From positions 1 through 64,000 of the forward strand of contig CAWJOC010000022.1 of assembly GCA_963844315.1 (NCBI GenBank): a stretch of DNA of 64,000 nucleotides, in the 5' to 3' direction. A model generated the notes under the pieces. It had not been told where the DNA came from, did no database searches, and worked only from the letters and a program-made list of their open reading frames with translations. The position numbers and the translations under genes are program-made. This document shows, in pieces, positions 1-9,016 of this stretch; position 1 is the stretch's first letter; each line of letters opens with the position of its first letter. This DNA is from CAWAVN01 sp963844315. Its GTDB lineage: Bacteria > Planctomycetota > Planctomycetia > Planctomycetales > Planctomycetaceae.

Positions 1-503
1 AGGTTGCTGGCAATCGCGATGCGGTTGCCGTCGGGATGCACGGCTTGGAGCAGGTTCCGCGATTTGCCATCCGTCAGCATCACCGATTGCCCGGTCCGGG
101 GATTGAGCGAGTAGATTTGATCTTGCTCATTCCCGCCGGTGCTTTGGGACATTAAGACTGTGCCGTCGGTGGCCTTTTTGAGAAATCGGCCATCGACGGG
201 TTCCTCGAAAAATGTGATCTGCTCCCGTCGTCCGCCGGGTTCATGGACGCGGTGGAGTTGGGCGGTTTCGCCGAAGCGGGTCCGCACCAGAATGCCCTTG
301 CCATCGGGCGACCAGCCGCGAAACGCCGCCGAGCGCGTACTTTGGTAGAGCCGCAGTTTCGCCAAGAGTTCCAAAGGCACGGGAGGCACGTTTTCGGTTT
401 GAATCGCCGCCGGCTTTTGCGAATCGGTCAAATTCTCCGAAGCGAAAACCGGCAACGGGCACAAGAAGACCATCCCTGCCAAGACCAGTTGACGATACAG
501 CAT
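1..503 (-). CDS. S9 (prolyl oligopeptidase-like) family protein, N-terminal part
   Basis: Reading the minus strand from the ATG at 501-503 gives an open frame that runs off the left edge of the window, so only about 167 residues are visible. It starts with a signal peptide (hydrophobic 'LVLAGMVFLCPLPVFA') and continues into WD40/TolB-like beta-propeller sequence with 'FRGWSPDGKGILVRTRFGETAQLHRV' type blades, 'PGGRREQITFFEEPV' and 'DQIYSLNPRTGQ'. This pattern is typical of the propeller that precedes the catalytic alpha/beta-hydrolase domain in S9 peptidases of Bacteroidetes and planctomycetes. The catalytic Ser-Asp-His domain would lie outside the window, so peptidase activity is inferred from family resemblance only; a pure TolB-like propeller protein is the alternative. 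Confidence 0.7.
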   Translation of the reverse strand, partial: MLYRQLVLAGMVFLCPLPVFASENLTDSQKPAAIQTENVPPVPLELLAKLRLYQSTRSAAFRGWSPDGKGILVRTRFGETAQLHRVHEPGGRREQITFFEEPVDGRFLKKATDGTVLMSQSTGGNEQDQIYSLNPRTGQSVMLTDGKSRNLLQAVHPDGNRIAIASN

Positions 504-854
504 TCGGCCATTCCTTTCGTGACGTTCAAAATGCAAAGCTCTTCATTTTTGTTTCTTGCGTATCTTTCCGTTGGCTTTTACGCCGAAGGCGTTACATACC
601 AAAGCCCAGGGTCAGCGGCAATGCCGCGCCACCCTGGGTCAAAGAAGGGGTTGCACCACCGATTTTGTGTAACGCTTTCAGCGTAAAAGCATTTTCTAAA
701 CACATTTCCCAGGGTGCGCGGAAGCCGCGACCCTGGGCTTTGGTATGTAACGCCTTCGGCGTAAAAGCCGGTAGTGCCCAAAGTCGGCTTCACTTCAAAA
801 ATCAGGCCCAGTTATTAGTTGCTCCGAGGGTTTCGAGATTCATCATTTATTTGT
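504..854. other. intergenic region with palindromic repeat
   Basis: No convincing gene lies here. Apart from the inverted-repeat element described separately (573-769), the interval is the upstream region of the S9-like gene (minus strand) and the 3' flank of the GH38-like gene (minus strand). Small open frames here read through the repeat and have no family character. Confidence 0.6.
573..769. repeat. palindromic repeat element with perfect 41-bp arms
   Basis: Positions 573-613 and 729-769 are exact reverse complements of each other (41 bp, beginning GGCTTTTACGCCGAAGG). The loop holds a degenerate third copy of the arm end (about 667-690, 'TGTAACGCTTTCAGCGTAAAAGC') and a further palindrome, CCCAGGGT...ACCCTGGG, at about 708-737. 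The structure could fold as a long hairpin. It resembles the non-autonomous palindromic repeats that are scattered through planctomycete genomes, but no transposase is present. Confidence 0.8.
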
Positions 855-3773
855 TTAAGCGTTTTCTGGTTTGTTCGCGACTCCGAACGCCAATTCCACA
901 TCGATCATTTCATAAGCGTGCATGGGGATGTGGACGGCGTCGGATTCGATGGTGAGGGTGGCCAAGGTTTGGCCTTGGAAATCTTGCACGCTAGCTTTGG
1001 TGGGCGTGCGGAACGAGCGGAGTTTCACGTCCCGCGCCCGGCCTTCGGTCTCCGCCAACCGCACCACAAAACCGAATGGCTCATCGGGCGGCGAATCCGG
1101 TTTTGGGTGCGTGCCTTTGAGACTCAGGATTTGCACGTTCTTGGCGTTGATGTGCAAGAACCAACCCAGCGCGCCGCTTTTGGGCGGGCCATCTTGCGTG
1201 GGAATGACGATCACCGGCGTTGTCGCTTCGCGGGCGGCGACGAGCGGGTAACTTTGGTCGATGGCCACATCGAACCGAAACCGCCGCTTGGTCTCTCCTG
1301 CCGTGATGAGCAACGTATCGAGCATTCGCGGGCCGGTCTTTCTGTGGAACGGCAGGCCGTGGAACAAGATCGTCGTCCGCTGATCGCCTTCCGCGATTTC
1401 CAAATAGTCGGGGCTGTCGAACCGCTCGCCGCGAAACCCGAAGGCGAAATCCTGGACCGACCGCGTGAGCGCCGCCGTGCTGTCGTTCCAGGCGAAGCGC
1501 AGGGCGTAGTAATTCGTCCAAGGATCGGCGTCGGGCAGTTTTTGGAGGTCCAATTCCAACTCGACTTCCACCACGGGGCGATGTCGCCAAACGCGGGTCG
1601 TCTGTTTGTATGTCGCGAGCAGCGATCCGTCTTTCTGGTCGATGATGTCCCCTTCGGTGATGATCTCTCCCAAGGTTGGCCCGGAACTTGTGACTTGCAT
1701 CGACCGGCAACGCATCTCGGAATAGAACGATTTCACCAATTCCCGTTCGCCGTCTTCGCCCGGTTCGCCGACGGGAATTTCGCGCTCATGCGGGAAGCGG
1801 TAGGCCAATTGCTGGCTCAAGCGGTTGGGGGTGCGACCGTAATTCTTAATGCGGGCAATGCCGCCGGTGGCTTCATTGATGTGGACTTCGAAAAAGTCGT
1901 TGCGGAGGGACCAGTCTTCCGCCAACAGCGGGTCGCCCTTTTTGGCGGCGGGCATCATTCCGTGGCCATCCTGAGGGAGCCAAAGGAAGCCGTGGCCCGC
2001 GATTTCCGCCACGACCGCCCGCCGCGATTCGCCGAAATGCACCGCCTTAATGCCGTTGCCCAAGGGCGGAGGCGATTGCAACTCCGGCAATTCCACGGCG
2101 GCGATCCGGGTATGCGAAAGCGGGTTCAATAGCAGAAATCCCCGCGTCATCCCTGCGCCGGAAAGAAGCACTTTCGCGAGGTTTTTCCAAGCGTCGGCTT
2201 CGAAGGTTTCCAAACCGGCTTCGGCTTGGGAAATCGCTTCGGCCCGTTCCTGGGATTCCTCGCAGTCGGGACCGGCGGATTCCACGGTTTGCTCGATGGC
2301 ATCCTGGCGGATTTGATCCACCGATTGTCCACCAAGGATGTCCGCCATCGCCATCGCCCATTGAGCAGACTCCAACCGCCGGCGCCGCTCCGCATAATTC
2401 GACCACCGGCTGATGGGATTTTGCTCCTGCCTGGCGGCGGACTGGATGAAAAACGGCGGCAGGTATTCTTTCTGATCGAATGCGGAAAGCCGGCCCGGAT
2501 CGTTGGTGTTCTGCATGAGATCGTCCAGCGTGACGAATCGGCCCAAAACCGGGGCATAGCGCTGCATGCGGGCCAAGTCTTCAAACCAGGGGGCCTTGAC
2601 TTCCGGCCAACGGGCAAACACGACGGCGGCGACCTGGTCGCGTTCCATCGACTCGGCCATGTGCTGCGGGAATTTCAGATAGTTCGCCGCCCCTTCCGCC
2701 GTCAGCGGAAACCGCCCCAAGGCATCGAGCAGAGTTTTGTCCGCGCCTTCCCAGCGGAGTTTGCACTCGTCCTCGTCGGGATAAAGGCCATCATCCATCA
2801 CAATATGAAGGGCCGAGTGATAGCCCCACTTGGTGAGCACCTGCGGCAGTTGGGTGGAGAGACCATAGCGTTTTCGGCCCCAACACCTGGGCACGCGACC
2901 GAACAGCCGTTGGTACGCCCTTTGGCCTTCCGCGAATTGCCAGAGCACGGCATTGATGGGCAGCAGCGGCAACGGAGCATCTTCCCATTCTCCGCCCAGG
3001 AGATTGACTTGGCCTGTTTCCCAAGCCGCCCGGATCGCCGAGGTGATCTCCGGGGATTTGTCTTGGATGTCTTGATAGTCCTTGGCCGTCGCGAGCAGAT
3101 TGACCGGCTTTTCGGCATTCAGCATTTTCAGAAGCGGTTCGCGCTGCTCCAGGGCGATTCTTGGAATGACAAGGCACAAATCCACCAGGTAACAGTCCAC
3201 GGGGTAAAACCGCTCGCGGGCTTCGAGCAGGCATTCGAAGGCGGTCTTCAAATGCGAGCGGGCCGTATCCAAGTCGCCTTGAACCGCTGCGGTTGCTGCC
3301 TTGAGGGTTTCGCGTTCAAGTTGGACCTCGTCGAGATTGCTGTAATAGTGCATCCGCCGGGTGAGCAGTTCCAACAGCAAATGGCAGGTTCCAAGAGCCA
3401 GAAAATCCCCGACAATCTCCGGATCCACGGCGGGAGCTTCTTCCAAGGGGGCCAAAGCCTGTTTGAGCATGTCCTCCCGGCTTTCCAAACCGGAAACCAC
3501 CACAGCCCCTTGCTTTTCCGCGTAACCCGCCCAACCCCCCGGCAGCCAATCGTCGCTGGCGGTGGGAATGACAATCAGCCGATGCTCCAAACTGCCCGGC
3601 GGCTCATCCGAGCGCGACCAGCGCGGAAGCGTTTGCGTTTGGTGCAATAGCACAGGATGCCAGACCACAGCGAAGGCATTGAGCAAGCTCGCGCTGGCCG
3701 GATCTGGAAGTTCCGTGGGCAGGTCTTCCAGGCTATGGCTGGGGATTAAAACAACCAGTTCGGTATAAGTCAT
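855..3773 (-). CDS. glycoside hydrolase family 38-like protein (alpha-mannosidase-like)
   Basis: A 972-residue protein starting at ATG 3771-3773. Residues about 230-360 resemble the GH38/GH57-type barrel of planctomycete homologues ('LLGGEWEDAPLPLLPINAVLWQ', 'QRAYQRLFGRVPRCWGRKRYGLSTQLPQVL', 'GYHSALHIVMDDGLYP'). The C-terminal third looks like the beta-sandwich of GH38 enzymes ('NDFFEVHINEATGGIARIKNYG', 'TRVWRHRPVVEVELELDL'). No signal peptide is evident. I do not see the usual GH38 N-terminal zinc/nucleophile motif (H-x-D-x-G/A-W) near the start, so hydrolytic activity is uncertain and the protein could be a divergent or non-catalytic relative. It stands alone between two long intergenic regions. 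Confidence 0.65.
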   Translation of the reverse strand: MTYTELVVLIPSHSLEDLPTELPDPASASLLNAFAVVWHPVLLHQTQTLPRWSRSDEPPGSLEHRLIVIPTASDDWLPGGWAGYAEKQGAVVVSGLESREDMLKQALAPLEEAPAVDPEIVGDFLALGTCHLLLELLTRRMHYYSNLDEVQLERETLKAATAAVQGDLDTARSHLKTAFECLLEARERFYPVDCYLVDLCLVIPRIALEQREPLLKMLNAEKPVNLLATAKDYQDIQDKSPEITSAIRAAWETGQVNLLGGEWEDAPLPLLPINAVLWQFAEGQRAYQRLFGRVPRCWGRKRYGLSTQLPQVLTKWGYHSALHIVMDDGLYPDEDECKLRWEGADKTLLDALGRFPLTAEGAANYLKFPQHMAESMERDQVAAVVFARWPEVKAPWFEDLARMQRYAPVLGRFVTLDDLMQNTNDPGRLSAFDQKEYLPPFFIQSAARQEQNPISRWSNYAERRRRLESAQWAMAMADILGGQSVDQIRQDAIEQTVESAGPDCEESQERAEAISQAEAGLETFEADAWKNLAKVLLSGAGMTRGFLLLNPLSHTRIAAVELPELQSPPPLGNGIKAVHFGESRRAVVAEIAGHGFLWLPQDGHGMMPAAKKGDPLLAEDWSLRNDFFEVHINEATGGIARIKNYGRTPNRLSQQLAYRFPHEREIPVGEPGEDGERELVKSFYSEMRCRSMQVTSSGPTLGEIITEGDIIDQKDGSLLATYKQTTRVWRHRPVVEVELELDLQKLPDADPWTNYYALRFAWNDSTAALTRSVQDFAFGFRGERFDSPDYLEIAEGDQRTTILFHGLPFHRKTGPRMLDTLLITAGETKRRFRFDVAIDQSYPLVAAREATTPVIVIPTQDGPPKSGALGWFLHINAKNVQILSLKGTHPKPDSPPDEPFGFVVRLAETEGRARDVKLRSFRTPTKASVQDFQGQTLATLTIESDAVHIPMHAYEMIDVELAFGVANKPENA

Positions 3774-4316
3774 TGCAATTTATCAGTTTGAGGAAAGTGG
3801 ACCATCGAGGATGCCAGTCTCTTGAACAAAAGTCTGTTGCCAAAAGTGGCTTGAAAACTGGACCTAAACCGCGAACAATTTCACTCCAAGGAACTTTTGC
3901 CCGAGTTTGAGCGTCTTAACTCTTCCCACTCTGCAAATTAATTCCCGGTGGGTTTCAAAAATCTGATGGGTTTTGCGAGCATTTCCAACGTCGGGTGCAT
4001 ATTAACCGTAGTGACAAATGGAAGGAAAAGTCAGTCCCTTCGGTATTCTTCACAAATCATGCCTTTTATTGATGGGGAACTTTTCCGGGAAGTGGCCGTC
4101 AGTGCCTTTTTTAGTTGACTTTTGCAAAACTCCCCTGTTAGCCTAAGTTTAGGAAAACCTGACGACAAACAATCGGTAAGATTTTTCACTCACTTCACAA
4201 CCGGCTTCCCCATTCTTCCGGGGAGCCTCATCACATTCAACAATCACAACGCGGTTCCCTGGCTTTGGGCCGGCTCAGGAACAATGCTGGCGTTTTTCTG
4301 TGGAGAAGACAACACC
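3774..4316. other. 543-bp intergenic region between divergent genes
   Basis: This AT-richer stretch separates the minus-strand GH38-like gene from the plus-strand pil operon. An open frame extends from 4122 into pilM, but the PilM family N-terminus begins at 4317, so the 65 upstream residues are probably not translated. It most likely holds the promoters of both transcription units. Confidence 0.5.
4115..4144 (+). promoter_or_regulatory. possible sigma-70-like promoter for the pil operon
   Basis: TTGACT at 4115-4120 is followed after 18 bp by TAGCCT at 4139-4144. The -35 element fits the consensus well and the -10 poorly. It lies about 170 bp before the pilM start. This is a sequence resemblance only. 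Confidence 0.25.
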
Positions 4317-6664
4317 ATGGCGGAAAATCAAGCGGTTTGGGGCATTGAAATCGGTCAGGCAGGTTTGAAAGCCATCAAACTTCGCTATGCCGAAGCGGCC
4401 GAGCAAGTCCTGGCGGTTGCGTTCGATTACATTCCTCACGCCAAAATCTTGAGCCAACCCGACGCCGTTCCTGCCGAACTGGTTGCGCAGGCCCTCAAAA
4501 CGTTTCTGGAACGAAACGAAGTGAAGGGCGACAAGGTCATCATCAGCGTGCCGGGACAAACGGCCCTGGCCCGGTTTATTCAGCTTCCGCCGGTTCCCTC
4601 GACCAAAGTGCCGGAGATCGTCAAGTTCGAAGCCCGGCAGCAAATCCCATTCGCCCTGGAAGATGTGATTTGGGACTACCAGATCCTGTCCGTGGGGAGC
4701 GAGGAAGCCGACTTCATGCTCGACGCCGAGGTGGGACTATTCGCCATGAAGTGCGAGCAGGTGATGGAGCAACTGAACCCGTTCACCACGGCCAAGGTGG
4801 AAGTCGATCAAATTCAAATCGCGCCGTTGGGCCTTTACAACGTGCTCTACTACGACCAGATGGGCATGCGGGTCTCGGACGAGGAGCAAAAGAAGGAAGA
4901 CCATTACATCATCCTCGATATGGGGGCGGACAACACCACGCTCGTCGTGACCAACGGCTCCAAAATCTGGATTCGTAACGTCCCGGTGGGCGGAAACCAT
5001 TTCACCAGGGCATTGACGAAGGAAATGAAACTCACCTTCGCCAAGGCCGAGCATCTCAAATGCAACGCCACCAAGTCCCCGGATCCCCTGCGCGGTCTTC
5101 AAAGCCCTTCAGCCGGTGTTTAACGATTACGTGTCCGAAATTCAGCGGTCCATTGGCTATTTCTCCAGCGTGAACCGCAATGCCAAGATCAAAAAGCTGA
5201 TCGGCGTGGGGAATGGCTTCAAACTGGCGGGGCTGCAAAAGTTCTTGCAGCAAAACCTGACCCAATTCGAGGTCGAACGGCTTTCCGGCTACAAGGGACT
5301 GGTGGGCGACAACGTCCTGAATGCCGCCCTCTTCGAGGAAAATCTGCTCAGTTTCGCCGTGCCATACGGGCTGGCACTTCAGGCGCGTAAAGCTCACCAA
5401 GGTCAAAACGAACCTGTTGCCGCCGGAAATCGCCACCGCCCGGAAGATCCGCGAGAAAAAACCTTGGGCCACCGTCGCGGCGGCAGCTTTGCTCTTGGGC
5501 GTGTCCATCTCCGCGGTGGGCTACGCCAATGTGGAGAAATCCGTCAATGAAGCCCGCTTCGGGGAGGCGGAAAAGCAAGTCGCGGGCTTTAAGTCCAAAG
5601 TGGACGGGTTCGCTTCCACGTATGGCACCAAAAAGACCGAGCATGAAGAGATCATCAAAACCGGGCGGGTGCTGATCGATCAGCTCAATGCGCGGGAGAA
5701 CTGGCTCGAAGTCTATAAAGCCATCAACGAGTGCCTGCCGCGAGATGAAACCGACGAGAAAGATGTCGACATCGAATTGCAAGACCGCATCAAGTTGCAA
5801 TCCATCAAGGCCGAGAAAAAGACGGACCTCTCCTCCGAGTGGTACGTGGACCTGTTGGAAACCCAGGTGGATACAATGCAACCGGAGGACCTCAAACCCC
5901 CGACGGGCGAAGGCTATCTGTTCACCCTGGAAGGCATGCACTACCACCACGATCCCAAAGACCCCGATAAAGGACAGGCGGCCTCCTACGTCTACCATAC
6001 CTTGCTCAAAAACCTGAAGCAGTGGAAATCGCCGAGCGGACATGGGGTGCGGGCGATTGGCATCACGCATCCTGTGATCCTAGAGGCGAGCCTCAATCCG
6101 CCCCGCTTTAAGTATTCGCCGGACCTTCGCGAGCAAGAGATGTTGTTCCGCGAGACCTTCAACAACATGGACCCTGGCATGAACCCGATGTTTCAACCCA
6201 TGCCCATGTCCACCGAGAAAGGCACGGAGAAAGAGCCGGAGAAAAAATCGAACATCAAGGAAATCCGGCAGACCCGCTTTCGCCTGCAGTTCATCTGGCA
6301 GCCCGTTCCCAAAGAGGAACGGGAAGTCAACGACATCATCATGAGCAAGGTGGCTCCCGAACGGGCGGTTTACAACCCCGATCCCAGCACCATCAAGACC
6401 GAACCGAAGCTGGATGTGCCTTTGAGCGCCATCGAAGAGGAAGTGAATAAGCTCAATGCGGCGATCACGGCCGAGAATGAGATCAACAAGAACCTGCCGG
6501 AAAATGATCCCGAACGCAAGTTGAACCGGGAACTTTTGAAAGTCACCCAGGAACAGTATGATGCGTTCAAGACGCGGTTCCTGACCAAGGGCACGCCCGA
6601 AACCTCGCCCATGAGCGTCAAGGCCACCGCTCAACCAGTGGGTGGCGAGATGCCGGCCATGTAG
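4317..6664 (+). CDS. pilM: PilM-PilN fusion protein, type IV pilus/secretion inner-membrane platform (two frameshifts)
   Basis: The start is the ATG at 4317 (MAENQAVWGIEIGQAGLKA), where the actin-like PilM fold begins. The PilM part includes 'VIISVPGQTALARFIQLPPVP', 'VPEIVKFEARQQIPF' and 'HYIILDMGADNTTLVV' (ATP-site phosphate loop), and 'NDYVSEIQRSIGYF'. After about residue 370 comes a membrane segment ('ATVAAAALLLGVSISAVGYA') and a PilN-like periplasmic region with coiled coil, so cytoplasmic PilM and membrane PilN are fused. The reading frame changes twice: about 5085-5100 (C run in GGATCCCCTG, one extra base) and about 5375-5390 (one extra base). Both flanks match the family, so these are probably sequencing indels. 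It heads an operon with the next two genes. Confidence 0.85.
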
Positions 6665-6688
6665 AACTGTCCCAGAAGTAGGCCATCT

Positions 6689-6846
6689 GTCCCTTCTCCC
6701 CTTGGGGGGACCAACCTCCGGTCGGTGCCCGGTGGCGGAAGTCCGGATGAGGGGTAACGATGAAGAAAGAACGTCGATCTTAAATCGAACGGGCACCACC
6801 CGAAGGGTGGTCCACCCTAACCCTCTCCCCCAAGGGGAGAGGGGAC
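6689..6846 (+). repeat. interspersed repeat, copy R1
   Basis: It begins GTCCCTTCTCCCC and ends CCCAAGGGGAGAGGGGACA, so the termini are inverted. The interior includes GGATGAGGGG, AAGAACGTCGATC and CCCTAACCCTCTCCCC. It is one of six related copies in the window. This copy has diverged in the middle (an extra GGTGGCGGAAGTCC block) and lacks the TAACGCGG head that several other copies carry. Confidence 0.85.
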
Positions 6847-6892
6847 AAAACCAATCACCTCAAACCAAGACCATTAGCCCCGGGGGCGTGAC

Positions 6893-8883
6893 ATGGAAAA
6901 ACTTAAGCCAATCCTCAAGCACAAGTTCTGGATTATCGCCGGTGCGGTCTTGCTGATGACCATCGTGGGATGGTGGATCGGCACTAGCGCCAAGGCGGCT
7001 TACATCGAAACTCGCTGGGCCGCGCTCAGCGGGCTCGCGGTGACCCCCGGCAGCAACACCCCCAACCAGGATTACATCGACAACATCGACAAAGTCATCC
7101 AGGTCCTGGATAAGAATCAGGAAGTGTTGGATAACCGGTTGTACGAAAAGCAAAGGAGCCTGCACACCTGGCCGGAAAACGTGGCCAAGTACATGGATGG
7201 CGTGCCATTCCGAGACCCCGCCCAAATCAACGCCCTCCAGATTTATGCCCGCGAGCATTGGGATGAATTCCAGGATATGCTGGAGGCGCTCCCGCGATTC
7301 GGCTGGAAGCAGGAAATGGGCCCGGACTACGGGACGGAATACGGGATTGTGTACATCGAGAAAGACTCCGACATCCCCCACGTTCCCCTGTCCGTTTGGA
7401 GGAACACCACTCCCACATCGGATGCCATGTGGAACACGCAGGAAGACATCTGGCTGACCCGGTCGATCTTCGATGCCATCCGGAAAGTCAACGAGGGGGC
7501 CACGAAAATCAGCGATGCCCCCATCCGGTCCATTGCCAAACTCGAATTCCGCGGCGGCTCGCGGGTCGAACCTGGAACCGCGACCGGCGGGCCTATGATG
7601 GGTGGGACCGGATATCCAGGAACCGAAGATACCATGGAAGATACCAGCGGCGGCACGTTTGGGACACGCGGTTATGGTGGTGGAGGAATGGGCGACGAAA
7701 TGGGCGGTGTCATGGGCGGGTCCTACCAGGACTTCGCTTTGAATACGACCCTGAATGTCGATCTCGATTCCGTCCTAGGCTCCGAAACCATCCAGGCGGC
7801 CATGAGTGATGATGCCAATGCGGCCATGCCGACCATGCCTGGGACCCAGTCAAGCATGATGGGCGGCGCAGCCCAAAAAAGGCGGTACGTGGATGATGAC
7901 CCGGCGCTGCCTTATCGAACCCGCGGCTTCTATATCGAACTCCTGATGGTGCACGACAAGCTCCCCGATCTTCAGGCGGCTTTGGTGAGCATGCCTTGGC
8001 CCACCGAACTGCTCATGATTCAACAAGCCTCCAGCCAATTGGATCAGATTAAAGAAGTGGTCGATCAAACCCAGAGGACGCCCCTCCAGGGAAGGGACGA
8101 TTCAACACCGGGGCCACGGGACGCAGTGGAACCTTTGGTGCGCGTCCATTCAGTTCCCAGAGCCGCTTTGGAGCGGGACGGGGCGGCGCGGCGGGACAGT
8201 TTGGCAACCGGTTTCAACCCGGAGTGAACCGCGGGGGAGCCTTTAATAATCCCATGGGCGGCATGAACCAACGATTTGGGAACTATAACCCCATGGCTGC
8301 TCAGGCCGATATGGGAGAAATGGGGTCGGAAGGATACACGGGTGGCGATTCGCAATACCAAACCGACGGCTCCGCCTTTGGGAAGGCCATGAGCGACCCC
8401 TACCTCGCCAAGGTCGGAATCGTCGGCTTGATGACGATTTACCGCTCCCCGCAAGAAATGGCCAAGAGCGAGGAGACGGATACGCCACAGACCGTGATCG
8501 AAACGGAACTGCCGCCGGACACGGAAACTCCGGCGATCGAACCGGGAACCGAGCCTGTTGATCCCCAAAACCCCGTTCCCACGGATCCCCAAGCGGAACC
8601 GATGCCCGGCGTTCCGCAAGCGGAACCCAAATCCACCGCACCGGGAACGGAACCCATGCCGGGACAACTCCAACCGGCGGAGCCGGGAACCGATCCGAAA
8701 GCCACGGAACCCCAACCGGCCGAAACCAGCCAGGAGCCTGCTCCCACGAATGAAACCCCGGCCCCCGCGCCGGAATCGCCCGCTCCGATGAACAAAACCC
8801 CGGAAGGGCCGAAACCCCCCGAGGGCGAACCGAATCCGCAAAGCGCCCCGCCGCCCAAGACTCCGGAAAGTCCAAAATCTTAA
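6893..8883 (+). CDS. single-pass membrane protein of the pil operon, Gly/Met-rich and Pro-rich (one frameshift)
   Basis: The start is ATG 6893 (MEKLKPILKHKFWIIAGAV). One N-terminal transmembrane helix (residues about 11-30) is followed by a large extracytoplasmic region: an alpha-helical part, a Gly/Met-rich linker ('GGPMMGGTGYPG', 'GGGGMGDEMGGVMGGS'), a short conserved-looking segment ('RTRGFYIELLMVHDKLPDL', which recalls PilO/PilP-type domains), then Gly/Arg/Phe-rich sequence and a Pro/Glu/Thr-rich tail. The frame changes at about 8085-8100 (one base lost, near CGCCCCTCC); downstream the in-frame reading 'GRSGTFGARPFSSQSRFG' fits the low-complexity style and ends at 8883. Its stop TAA is the first codon of repeat R2. 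I do not recognise a named family; the role as a pilus platform component comes from operon position. Confidence 0.7.
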
Positions 8884-8944
8884 CGCGGCTTCGCCTTAAC
8901 CAAAGAGTTTGAATATGTCCCTTCTCCCCTGGGGAGAGGGGACA
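8881..8944 (+). repeat. interspersed repeat, truncated copy R2
   Basis: It begins TAACGCGGCTTCGCC, whose TAA is the stop codon of the preceding gene, and runs to GTCCCTTCTCCCCTGGGGAGAGGGGACA. The roughly 100-bp interior that other copies have is missing, so only the head and the two inverted termini remain. Confidence 0.75.
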
Positions 8945-9016
8945 AAAGTAGCGCCAGTTCGCGTGGAACCAGATATATATTAAGGCCAGACACAATTTGC
9001 AGAGATGGAGTCGGTC

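Noticed and set aside
819..2132. 437-residue open frame on the plus strand
   Set aside because: It mirrors the GH38-like gene; its start is inside the upstream intergenic region and no domain is recognisable.
4122..4316. Upstream 65-codon extension of pilM
   Set aside because: The PilM family N-terminus begins at 4317; the upstream part has no conserved residues and overlaps a possible promoter.
5085..5390. Programmed frameshifting in pilM
   Set aside because: No slippery heptamer with a following pseudoknot was noticed, and similar one-base changes occur across unrelated genes, so an assembly error is the simpler explanation.
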